From the NCBI GenBank assembly GCA_002436115.1, contig DIXV01000073.1:29232-34339 (forward strand): a DNA stretch of 5,108 bases, given 5' to 3'. The notes below the pieces were generated by a model. The model did no database searches. It had not been told where the DNA came from and saw nothing but the letters and a program-made list of their open reading frames with translations. A program made the translations under genes and the position numbers. Of this stretch, positions 1-5,108 are shown one piece after another (within the stretch, counting starts at the first letter, position 1; each line of letters opens with the position of its first letter). Origin of the DNA: Streptococcus sp. UBA6071. Lineage in GTDB: Bacteria; Bacillota; Bacilli; Lactobacillales; Streptococcaceae.

Positions 1-125
1 CCCGAAAAGGTGAAAAAAAGATCTACTCCTAGAAATCCACCCCGAAAAGTCCCTTGAAGAAGATGGTAAAGGAGCACCATGACCATCCCTGTTACCCGTA
101 TAAGGGAAAACCACCTAATTTTCAT
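1..125 (-). CDS. oatA: Acyltransferase-3 family membrane protein, peptidoglycan O-acetyltransferase (OatA/Adr type), 5' part only
   Basis: Only the first 41 codons are in the window; the gene continues past the left edge. The visible protein begins MKIRWFSLIRVTG, followed by a hydrophobic helix ending in LLYHLL (His21), then RGGFLGVD and FFTFS (residues 28-41). The next two bases, GG, fit the glycine of the GVDxFFxxSG signature. A basic start, a helix carrying a conserved His, and GVDxFF(x)xSG are the hallmarks of acyltransferase family 3. In Gram-positive cocci the copy with this start is the OatA/Adr enzyme, which O-acetylates MurNAc in peptidoglycan and gives lysozyme resistance. The ATG at 125-123 lies inside the upstream MORN gene (11-base overlap). 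An AGGGGG at 140-135, nine bases upstream, is a good ribosome site, so translational coupling is likely. No separate promoter is seen. Family membership is confident; the acceptor being peptidoglycan is inferred, since the C-terminal SGNH domain is not visible. Confidence 0.82.
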   Translation of the reverse strand, partial: MKIRWFSLIRVTGMVMVLLYHLLQGTFRGGFLGVDLFFTFS

Positions 126-528
126 CCTGATAAACCCCCTGATTGAATGTCCCCTTATAGACAACCCCTGTTTCGGTCGTTAATGTCCCTTGACCATGAG
201 CTAAACCAGCCTCAAATTGGCCTTCATAACTCCAACCAGAAACAGCCTTAAAGTTTCCCTTACCGTCAAAACTTCCTGCTTCAAATTCTCCTTCGTAGAC
301 ATCTCCGTTTGAAAACGTGATTTTTCCTGTGCCAGACGGCTTATTACGAACCACTTGACCGCTATAGTTGATTTCCCCATTCTTTAAGGACAGCACAGCT
401 TGATGTTGCCTACCCGAGAGATAGACAAAGAGGGCACACAGCAAAACGAAAACCAGTGCAGCCATTTCCATATGTCGCCGTGTTAGATAGGGCTTGATCT
501 TTTCATAATAATATCTTAATTTATCCAT
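115..528 (-). CDS. Membrane-anchored MORN-repeat protein
   Basis: 137-residue protein. The N-terminus is basic (KIKPYLTRRH, residues 10-19), followed by one transmembrane helix at about 21-38, then a stretch of MORN repeats: roughly 54-75, 76-98 and 99-121, plus a partial fourth at 122-137. Each shows the Y-x-G-x-F/V ... G-x-G pattern (for example DVYEGEFEAG and WSYEGQFEAG). The positive-inside rule puts the repeats outside the membrane, facing the wall. The start is chosen at ATG 528-526. A longer reading from GTG 723 is open, but a near-consensus promoter (585-557) lies inside it, the ATG at 558-556 falls on the -10 box itself, and the extra N-terminus has no recognisable domain. The ribosome site (GAGTGGG, about 5 bases away) is modest. 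The stop codon overlaps the start of the O-acetyltransferase gene by 11 bases, suggesting one operon and a joint role at the envelope. The biochemical function is unknown. Confidence 0.85.
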   Translation of the reverse strand: MDKLRYYYEKIKPYLTRRHMEMAALVFVLLCALFVYLSGRQHQAVLSLKNGEINYSGQVVRNKPSGTGKITFSNGDVYEGEFEAGSFDGKGNFKAVSGWSYEGQFEAGLAHGQGTLTTETGVVYKGTFNQGVYQDEN

Positions 529-556
529 CGTCCCACTCAATTTTATAGATGGTTCC

Positions 557-585
557 ATTATACTATTTTTAGAGGAAAGATACAA
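557..585 (-). promoter_or_regulatory. Promoter of the MORN-oatA operon
   Basis: Reading leftwards, a -35 box TTGTAT (585-580), a 17-base spacer and a perfect -10 box TATAAT (562-557). Transcription should start near 550, giving a leader of about 22 bases before the ATG at 528. This supports the short start of the MORN gene. Confidence 0.75.
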
Positions 586-906
586 AAAGAGAGGATTATT
601 TCCTAATGATTTTCTTTTGATAGCTCTCACCCAGCAAAGAGCGACCATTTTATTGACTGTTTCAACTCTCACGTTTTTTCTTAAAAGCCGAAAAACAGAT
701 TGACAAGTTATAAAAACAACCACCTTTTCCTGCTAGACAATATAGCGAGAACTTGACACGTGAGAAAGAAGCCTTCCCCCTCTCCCCTTTTTCTAGCTAA
801 ACACCTACATCCCTTAACATTAAAGGGAAGGTAGTTTAAATAGAACCTTACAGCAAGAAAATGGTGAGCGATTTCACAGTTGCTTTTGCAGAAACTTCAA
901 TTGATG

Positions 907-943
907 AAAAAAAGACTTAGTCCTATAGGTATAGAACTAAATC
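907..943 (-). terminator. Intrinsic terminator after tRNA-Thr
   Basis: On the minus strand, arms 943-930 and 927-914 pair over up to 14 positions with two G-U wobbles (realistically 13 pairs around a 4-base loop), immediately followed by seven T (913-907). It lies 67 bases past the 3' end of the tRNA and isolates it from the MORN operon. The stem is AT-rich, so efficiency may be moderate. Confidence 0.8.
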
Positions 944-1010
944 CTTCACTTAAAATACGGTGTGCAACTCCTTAAGATTAGTGTATATCAAGGGCTTTGA
1001 AATAATGATA

Positions 1011-1083
1011 TGCTAATTGCCGGGATCGAACCGGCGACCTCATCCTTACCATGGATGCGCTCTACCTACTGAGCTAAATCAGC
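1011..1083 (-). tRNA. tRNA-Thr, anticodon GGT (reads ACC and ACU)
   Basis: The minus strand folds into a complete 73-base cloverleaf. The acceptor stem is GCTGATT/AATTAGC with one G-U pair. The D-arm stem is GCTC/GAGC. The anticodon arm is CATCC-ATGGTAA-GGATG, with U33 before the GGT anticodon. The variable loop is AGGTC, and the T-arm is GCCGG-TTCGATC-CCGGC. The discriminator base is A at 1011. The next bases are TAT, so the CCA tail is not encoded and must be added by CCA nucleotidyltransferase. The gene stands alone with its own promoter and terminator, not in a tRNA cluster. No second copy of the 3' end is seen in the window, so there is no sign of an element integrated here. Confidence 0.97.
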
Positions 1084-1095
1084 AACACTTCTAAG

Positions 1096-1124
1096 AGTAT
1101 ACCATGATATAAACGCTATGTCAA
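1096..1124 (-). promoter_or_regulatory. Strong promoter of tRNA-Thr
   Basis: Perfect -35 TTGACA (1124-1119), a 17-base spacer and -10 TATACT (1101-1096). Transcription should begin near 1089, only about six bases before the mature tRNA. The stretch just upstream (about 1131-1153) is almost pure A/T, resembling an UP element, as expected for a highly expressed stable RNA. The rest of the 205-base gap back to the phoH stop shows no clear phoH terminator. Confidence 0.85.
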
Positions 1125-1288
1125 TCATCTAAGTAATTATTTTTAATAGAAAGTGCAAGACCAAACTGCCTCAAGTCTCCTACTGTATCTATGATAGGTA
1201 AGATCAATTTTCTAAACCAAAGGTTGGCTAAACATTAGGCTGGAGTACCTTTTTCACTGGACAACCTAACTTCTGTTATGTCAATATC

Positions 1289-2260
1289 CTATGCCTCTTT
1301 AGAATAGTCGCTCTCCTCTTCATAGGCTCTAATAACCTCCGCTACAACAGGGTGTCTCACCACGTCTTTAGCAGAAAGATAAGTAAAGCTAATATCTTTG
1401 ATGTTCTTAAGTTTTTCAGAAGCATCAATAAGACCTGATTTGCTATTTCTCGGGAGATCAATTTGGCTAATGTCACCATTGACAATCATCTTGGAGTTAA
1501 AACCAAGACGGGTCAAAAACATCTTCATCTGCATAATAGTTGTATTTTGTGCCTCGTCCAAAATCACAAAAGCATCATCTAATGTCCTCCCACGCATATA
1601 GGCTAAGGGTGCAATTTCAATAATCTCACGCTCCATAAGGCGAGTGGTTTGCTCCTTACCTAAAATCTGATAGAGCGCATCGTAAACTGGGCGTAAATAA
1701 GGGTCAACCTTTTCTTTTAGATCTCCTGGTAAAAATCCCAAACTCTCTCCTGCTTCAACAGCAGGTCGTGTTAGAATAATCCGCTTGACCTGACCCCGCT
1801 TAAGAGCTGTTACCGCCAAGGTAACGGCTAGAAAGGTTTTACCTGTCCCGGCAGGTCCAATCCCAAAAATAATATCATGGTTTTTAACACTGTCTACATA
1901 AAGTTTTTGACCCAAAGTCTTGACACGAATTGGCTTTCCATAGGAATCTTTTATGATTTCCTCTTCATAGAGGGCCACAAATTTTTCTATGTCTCCATTC
2001 CTTGCCATGGTAATAGCGGTTACCACATCAGAAGTCGTGATTGTCATTCCACGATTGACCAGTACTAGAAGGGCTTGGATAACTAATTTAGTGAGCTCTC
2101 TTGCAGCCTCCCCACCAATAATCTGAACTACCTCAGTTCCAGCGTGAATCGTAACTTCTAACTCGTTTTCCATCAATTTTAAATGGCGTTCATTGCTCCC
2201 AAAAAGATGAAAACCATCATCTGCGTGTTTGAGTGTTACATCAATTGAATTTTCCTGCAA
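1289..2260 (-). CDS. phoH: PhoH-like P-loop ATPase
   Basis: 323 residues, the usual full length for the short PhoH/YbeZ family of cytoplasmic ATPases. An N-terminal KH-like region (about 1-105) contains HLFGSNERHLKLMEN, typical of this family. The ATPase domain has Walker A GPAGTGKT (135-142), ILTRPAVEAGE (162-172), Walker B FVILDEAQN (231-239), the NGD motif (261-263) and the arginine-containing VRHP (301-304). All key residues are present. PhoH proteins are linked to RNA metabolism, often with the endoribonuclease YbeY; the name comes from phosphate-starvation induction in E. coli, which need not apply here. Translation starts at TTG 2260-2258, positioned by a strong AAAGGAG six bases upstream. 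It has its own promoter (2293-2303) and is probably monocistronic. In many Firmicutes ybeY follows phoH; here the next gene on the same strand is a tRNA. Confidence 0.96.
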   Translation of the reverse strand: MQENSIDVTLKHADDGFHLFGSNERHLKLMENELEVTIHAGTEVVQIIGGEAARELTKLVIQALLVLVNRGMTITTSDVVTAITMARNGDIEKFVALYEEEIIKDSYGKPIRVKTLGQKLYVDSVKNHDIIFGIGPAGTGKTFLAVTLAVTALKRGQVKRIILTRPAVEAGESLGFLPGDLKEKVDPYLRPVYDALYQILGKEQTTRLMEREIIEIAPLAYMRGRTLDDAFVILDEAQNTTIMQMKMFLTRLGFNSKMIVNGDISQIDLPRNSKSGLIDASEKLKNIKDISFTYLSAKDVVRHPVVAEVIRAYEEESDYSKEA

Positions 2261-2266
2261 ATTTTT

Positions 2267-2273
2267 CTCCTTT
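2267..2273 (-). promoter_or_regulatory. Ribosome binding site fixing the UUG start of phoH
   Basis: AAAGGAG at 2273-2267, six bases before TTG 2260-2258. There is no in-frame ATG nearby that would keep the conserved N-terminus, so the non-AUG start is supported by this site and by the family length. Confidence 0.8.
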
Positions 2274-2292
2274 GCGTCCTATCCTTATCTCC

Positions 2293-2303
2293 ATTATAGC
2301 ATA
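2293..2303 (-). promoter_or_regulatory. Extended -10 promoter of phoH
   Basis: TATG-C-TATAAT (2303-2293) is a perfect extended -10 element of the kind common in streptococci. No good -35 box is seen at 16-18 bases, which extended -10 promoters tolerate. Start of transcription near 2286 gives a leader of about 26 bases that contains the ribosome site. Confidence 0.75.
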
Positions 2304-2365
2304 TCAAAAAATAAACTGCAGAGCTATTCCCTCCCACATCTTGGAGGTGAAGACGAACTATTTCC

Positions 2366-2492
2366 TTAAGTATTTTTAGGGATAAGACACGATTAAGTTC
2401 CCTCTCACTCAGCAAAAGAAAGCATCCCAAAGAGCCTATCTACCGATTACATTAACTCTAAAAGGGGCATCCCTTCCACTTGAAATACTTAA
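2366..2492. repeat. Inverted repeat in the yozE-phoH spacer
   Basis: TTAAGTATTT (2366-2375) and its exact complement AAATACTTAA (2483-2492) lie 107 bases apart. Similarity continues outward as CTATTT, with a 4-base gap in one arm. Between them are a short hairpin (2460-2477) and no gene. It could be the decayed ends of a small non-coding repeat element, or chance in AT-rich DNA. Confidence 0.4.
2460..2477 (-). terminator. Possible weak terminator of the msrA-yozE unit
   Basis: On the minus strand GGAAGGG (2477-2471), loop ATGC, then CCCTTTT (2466-2460) can form seven pairs, two of them G-U. The Ts are used in the stem and no further T-run follows, so termination would be weak. It lies 60 bases past the yozE stop and is the best candidate in the spacer. 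Confidence 0.3.
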
Positions 2493-2536
2493 ATAGTAGC
2501 TTATCTTGTCGGTTTAGTGGGTCTCTAGCCTCTTCT

Positions 2537-2752
2537 TTAATGAAGCAAATAGTCGTCCCAAATCCTATCAAACTCACTTAGATTAAAGATAAAACTAGCA
2601 TCATCTTCCAAATAACGGCTAATTTTTTCAAAATCATCAGTGTGCTTAGGAAAGCTTGTATCATTAAAAGCCAAATCTGCCAAAACAGCTACAGGTTCCT
2701 GATTTTGAGGATTACGTTGCGTCATTAGCCACGTATAAAATGATTTTCTCAT
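2537..2752 (-). CDS. YozE/UPF0346 family small protein
   Basis: 71 residues, the usual length for this Firmicutes family, whose fold resembles a SAM domain and whose function is unknown. It shows the family pattern: the opening [13 protein letters not shown] (3-15), then [22 protein letters not shown] (24-45), and the tail [14 protein letters not shown] (56-69). It is small, acidic, and has no membrane segment or signal peptide. The ATG start (2752-2750) has only a weak upstream AGAAAGA as ribosome site. It follows msrA by 103 bases without a clear terminator or promoter, so it is probably co-transcribed with msrA. As far as I recall, the order msrA, YozE-type gene, phoH also occurs in other streptococci. 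Confidence 0.92.
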   Translation of the reverse strand: MRKSFYTWLMTQRNPQNQEPVAVLADLAFNDTSFPKHTDDFEKISRYLEDDASFIFNLSEFDRIWDDYLLH

Positions 2753-2855
2753 TACTAATGTCTTTCTAAATTAAGATACTGAAGGGTCTAATGCTCCAGT
2801 AGGCTATTCGAGTTGTGTTCGAAAAGGCAATTGTTACTCCAAAAGCACCCTTTTC

Positions 2856-3374
2856 TTAAGTCTGAGATTGCCAAATCTCCTTAAGAGTCTTGTGTCTGCG
2901 TCTACTGCTTCGAGCATACTGTTGGGGATTTTTTCGATAAAAATCTTGATGATTTTCTTCTGCTGGGTAAAAGGGTTGAGCTTTCTCAATCTTAGTCACA
3001 ATAGGCTTATCAAAGCGTCCTGAAGCTTGCAGATTCGCTTTTGATGCCTCAGCTACCTCCCTTTGCTTTTCATTGCAATAAAAAATAATTGGACGATAAT
3101 TGTCTCCTCTATCCTCAAATTGACCAAAGGCATCTGTTGGGTCAGTCTGTGTCCAATAGATTGCGACTAAGTCGGCAAAGGAAATTTTACGCTCATCAAA
3201 CAAAATTTCAACCGCTTCTGTATGCCCTGTTGTTTTAGAGCAAACTTGCTCATAAGTTGGATTTGGCAGATGACCGGCCGTATAACCACTTGTAATAGAC
3301 AGAATCCCTGGAGTTTCCTCGAATGGTTCTAGCATACACCAGAAACAACCTCCCGCAAAAATAGCACGTTCCAT
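2856..3374 (-). CDS. msrA: Peptide-methionine (S)-S-oxide reductase MsrA
   Basis: 172 residues, a full single-domain MsrA without a fused MsrB and without a signal peptide, so cytoplasmic. It reduces the S-epimer of methionine sulfoxide in oxidised proteins, normally with thioredoxin as donor. The active site motif GGCFWC is at 8-13, with nucleophile Cys10; Cys13 could act as the resolving cysteine. Other expected active-site residues are present: Tyr31 (SGYTAG), Glu53 (GHTEAVE), and Asp88 and Tyr93 (EDRGDNYRP). [13 protein letters not shown] (78-90) is typical of the family. ATG 3374-3372 is preceded by AAGGGAG seven bases upstream. It has its own promoter (3449-3477) and heads a two-gene unit with the YozE-like gene. 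Confidence 0.97.
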   Translation of the reverse strand: MERAIFAGGCFWCMLEPFEETPGILSITSGYTAGHLPNPTYEQVCSKTTGHTEAVEILFDERKISFADLVAIYWTQTDPTDAFGQFEDRGDNYRPIIFYCNEKQREVAEASKANLQASGRFDKPIVTKIEKAQPFYPAEENHQDFYRKNPQQYARSSRRRHKTLKEIWQSQT

Positions 3375-3448
3375 AAGTTTTCTCCCTTCAATCTGTGATA
3401 AGCCTCACTTAATGGAAAGGCCTCTGTTAATTCTAATCTGTATCGCTC

Positions 3449-3477
3449 ATTATATCAAAAAAAATTGCTCTTGTCTC
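3449..3477 (-). promoter_or_regulatory. Promoter of msrA, with a T8 run in the spacer
   Basis: -35 GAGACA (3477-3472; four of six consensus bases), a 17-base spacer, and perfect -10 TATAAT (3454-3449). Start near 3442 gives a leader of about 68 bases. The spacer contains eight consecutive T (3464-3457), so spacing could change by slippage. Confidence 0.65.
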
Positions 3478-3658
3478 TATTTAGTCAGGGGTGATAAGGA
3501 GAGGAAACCATACGGAACGAGACAGTATTTTGATGCATCATTTCCTTTATTGTCCAACTAGGTAGACAGCTAATGTAAATGTATGAAATTGCTTTTTATT
3601 ACTCACTGAAAATCTGTCTTCTTCTTTGACAAATGATTGGGCAAGGGTATGCCTCTTC

Positions 3659-3696
3659 AAAAATGGAAAACCTGAGTAGATTACAGCTACTCAGGT
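3659..3696 (-). terminator. Intrinsic terminator of the membrane-protein gene
   Basis: A perfect 10-pair stem, ACCTGAGTAG (3696... on the minus strand) with CTACTCAGGT, around a 7-base loop (3686-3680), followed by TTTTCC and TTTTT down to 3659. It begins five bases after the stop codon and separates this gene from msrA. The plus strand has no T-run beyond the stem, so it works in one direction only. Confidence 0.92.
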
Positions 3697-3701
3697 CAAC
3701 T

Positions 3702-5108
3702 CTATTCTCCTGATGAATACAGGTAGCGATAGATTCTATTGTTATCAGTGTCAGGGCCATAAACACGCTCAAACTTCTCTGGAAATTCTTGCTCTAAGTC
3801 ACGGTTGCTCAAGACATAAGTGACCTTTAAGGCTGTTAATTCTTCAATATTCAAAGTGATATTGAGAACATCTGGGCTAAGTTGAGCTGACATGGCTGTC
3901 TCTGCCTCAGACAAAACAATTCTTGTATGAGAGTAGCGGTTCCACTCATTTTCTAACTGACCTTCTGGGTCTAGAATCTCCATCAAGCTTGTATCTGGAT
4001 AGAACCTGACCCCATTAATCGTCTTTGCCCCAAACATTTGTGGATAATTATAAAGCAAACTGCTATCCACTAACCACAAGGCCTCCTCATCCGCTGCAAC
4101 TTTCTCTTCTATAGCAGTTGCTAGTTTGCGGTCTTCAATAACACTAATACCTTGAACGATTGGATTAACAGTAAAACCTGAAATAAGACTTCCTGCAAAC
4201 AAAAGAATAAGACAAAGCTTTTTGTAGTGATAAAGTGCTAAAAGCAAAGCTACAATAATCAGTCCAAGCACCAAGAGCATTTGACTTCTGGGCACATAAT
4301 TTAGATATTCTTGGTCTTTGACGACAAAATAAGACAAAACAGCGGAGACAGTTACCATCAGTCCTAAAAGCACCTTCTTAGACTGATAGACTTTTTCACG
4401 CCAAATATAACCCAAAAACCAAATGCTAGCAAAAACAGCAATGACAGACATCGCTTGCCAGGCACGACTCCCTGTTACAAAGCTAAACAGTGTCACCTTG
4501 GCTACAATAGTTGGAATTGATATAACGCTATAAAGATAAAGCAGAAAAGCATATATTAAGAAGAGAAGCCCCAAGCCGTTCTCTCTTATCTTATCTTTCT
4601 TGATAACAAAAGGCGTTAACACAAGAATAAACGGTAGAAAGTTTAGTGAGGAAGACATCTCTACCTGATTGGATACTTCTGGTGTACTAAAGGGTAGAAA
4701 AACATTGATTAGAAAATTGGTTACGTGTCCGAAAGAAAAGTCGCCTCCTGTTGATACACGGCTTCCTGGATAAACGGTATTTAGGGTTGCAAGAACAGCC
4801 TCCCAACTTTCCCAAAGGGAATAAGTAATTCCCCCCCCTGTCAAGACTGCAGTGACTCCCATAATGACCCAGTCGTCTTTTTTTAATTTCTTTTTCCTGA
4901 GTGCTTGAAGGAAATAATAAAGAAAACAACCTAAAATCACATAGGCAAAGACAACTTGAAAGGCTGGATAAATCACCAGAACAAAACCAATGAGGCTGCT
5001 GGATAACATAGCTGCAAATGCCATTTTATGCCACCGTTTTTTAGCGTGAAAGAAATGGTAAATCGTCACCATTGCTAGCAGACTAAACCAAACAATATCA
5101 CCCAAATG
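3702..5108 (-). CDS. Polytopic membrane protein, putative GT-C-like envelope glycosyltransferase (5' end missing)
   Basis: 468 codons and the stop are visible. The frame is open to the right edge (His codon at 5108-5106), so the true start lies outside; the TTG at 5105 is only an internal Leu codon. Counting from it, there are about ten hydrophobic helices (roughly 3-19, 28-46, 51-68, 79-97, 152-168, 177-196, 216-234, 245-262, 274-292, 296-312) with basic cytoplasmic loops such as RKKKLKK (70-76). A long outer loop after the fourth visible helix has NTVYPGSRVSTGG (109-121). A soluble domain of about 150 residues (318-467) follows the last helix and NPIVQG (314-319). Multiple helices, a conserved outer loop and an extracytoplasmic tail fit uncharacterised GT-C-type transferases that use lipid-linked sugars, but no catalytic residue is proven here. 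A G8 run falls at residues 90-92. Function is inferred; membrane location is clear. Confidence 0.8.
   Translation of the reverse strand, partial: HLGDIVWFSLLAMVTIYHFFHAKKRWHKMAFAAMLSSSLIGFVLVIYPAFQVVFAYVILGCFLYYFLQALRKKKLKKDDWVIMGVTAVLTGGGITYSLWESWEAVLATLNTVYPGSRVSTGGDFSFGHVTNFLINVFLPFSTPEVSNQVEMSSSLNFLPFILVLTPFVIKKDKIRENGLGLLFLIYAFLLYLYSVISIPTIVAKVTLFSFVTGSRAWQAMSVIAVFASIWFLGYIWREKVYQSKKVLLGLMVTVSAVLSYFVVKDQEYLNYVPRSQMLLVLGLIIVALLLALYHYKKLCLILLFAGSLISGFTVNPIVQGISVIEDRKLATAIEEKVAADEEALWLVDSSLLYNYPQMFGAKTINGVRFYPDTSLMEILDPEGQLENEWNRYSHTRIVLSEAETAMSAQLSPDVLNITLNIEELTALKVTYVLSNRDLEQEFPEKFERVYGPDTDNNRIYRYLYSSGE
4831..4838 (-). repeat. G8 homopolymer inside the membrane-protein gene
   Basis: Eight consecutive C on the plus strand read as GGG GGG GG on the coding strand, in codons for Gly90-Gly92 of the fourth visible helix. 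With eight G the frame is open. Loss or gain of one G reaches a stop codon within tens of codons, so this is a possible slipped-strand on/off site. Confidence 0.9.

Larger units (their letters stand above)
529..1010. other. Gene-poor spacer between tRNA-Thr and the MORN gene
   Basis: This 482-base interval holds the tRNA terminator (907-943) and the MORN promoter (557-585), but no convincing gene. Other structure: a 23-base pure pyrimidine run on the plus strand (772-794), which is purine-rich with Shine-Dalgarno-like segments on the minus strand; and an imperfect hairpin at 805-834 (CTAC/GTAG outer and TCCCTT/AAGGGA inner arms with a 7-base loop). The hairpin has only a weak T-run after it on the plus strand and none on the minus strand, so it is not called a terminator. 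A minus-strand frame is open from 723 to 529 in line with the MORN gene but looks non-coding. Confidence 0.6.
3375..3701. other. Spacer between the membrane-protein gene and msrA
   Basis: This 327-base interval holds the terminator of the upstream gene (3659-3696) and the msrA promoter and leader (3375-3477). The middle (about 3480-3655) has no open frame with a ribosome site on either strand. It contains a perfect 10-base palindrome TGATGCATCA (3531-3540), flanked by GACA/TGTC and AGGAAA/TTTCCT arms that pair only loosely. A TTGACA on the plus strand (3626-3631) lacks a matching -10. Confidence 0.6.

Noticed and set aside
63..144. Plus-strand reading beginning MVKEHHDHPCYPYKG, proline- and histidine-rich
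   Set aside because: Exactly antisense to the conserved start of the acyltransferase and the MORN end; the upstream frame is closed by a stop at 30-32.
861..920. 19-codon plus-strand frame beginning MVSDFTVAFAE
   Set aside because: No ribosome site, and its stop lies inside the tRNA terminator; chance is sufficient.
1398..1601. Plus-strand open frame of 67 codons
   Set aside because: Antisense to the conserved ATPase domain of phoH, with no family resemblance and no good ribosome site.
1877..2068. Plus-strand open frame of 63 codons
   Set aside because: Antisense to the middle of phoH; a shadow of its codon pattern.
2331..2348. CCTCC/GGAGG five-pair hairpin upstream of the phoH promoter
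   Set aside because: Short stem, 8-base loop and no T-run; not distinguishable from chance.
2236..2430. Minus-strand open frame of 64 codons overlapping the phoH start
   Set aside because: It contains the phoH promoter and ribosome site and has no recognisable protein features.
3626..3653. Plus-strand TTGACA with TATGCC 16 bases on
   Set aside because: The -10 is poor and there is no plus-strand gene downstream.
4687..4929. Minus-strand open frame of 80 codons inside the membrane-protein gene
   Set aside because: Out-of-frame shadow of a clearly coding region; relevant only as the frame reached if the G8 run gains one base.

Overview
The window looks like chromosomal DNA from a low-GC Gram-positive coccus of the genus Streptococcus. 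The basis is the AT-rich composition, the streptococcal character of the PhoH, MsrA and YozE-like proteins, TATAAT-type promoters including one extended -10 (TATG-N-TATAAT), and a peptidoglycan O-acetyltransferase start of the OatA/Adr type. The species cannot be fixed from the sequence alone. Every gene seen lies on the minus strand, so transcription runs from the right edge to the left edge.

From right to left in the direction of transcription: (1) 5108-3702 is the last 468 codons of a large polytopic membrane protein with an extracytoplasmic C-terminal domain, probably a GT-C-like envelope glycosyltransferase. It ends in a strong intrinsic terminator (3696-3659) and carries a G8 homopolymer that could make it phase-variable. 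(2) A promoter at 3477-3449 drives msrA (3374-2856), which repairs methionine sulfoxide, followed by a small YozE/UPF0346 gene (2752-2537). (3) After a 276-base spacer holding an inverted repeat, phoH (2260-1289) has its own extended -10 promoter and a UUG start set by a strong Shine-Dalgarno. (4) A solitary tRNA-Thr(GGU) gene (1083-1011) has a near-consensus promoter and its own hairpin terminator. (5) After a gene-poor spacer, a near-consensus promoter (585-557) drives a small membrane-anchored MORN-repeat protein (528-115). Its last codons overlap the start of an acyltransferase-3 gene (oatA/adr type), which runs off the left edge. That short oatA fragment is easily missed because only 41 codons are inside the window.

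The genes serve envelope and housekeeping functions: oxidative protein repair (MsrA), a PhoH ATPase linked to RNA metabolism, a threonine tRNA, and two envelope units, the GT-C-like protein and the MORN/O-acetyltransferase pair. I see no CRISPR array, insertion sequence, toxin-antitoxin pair or phage gene. The most promising unexplained arrangement is the translationally coupled, outward-facing MORN protein with the O-acetyltransferase.
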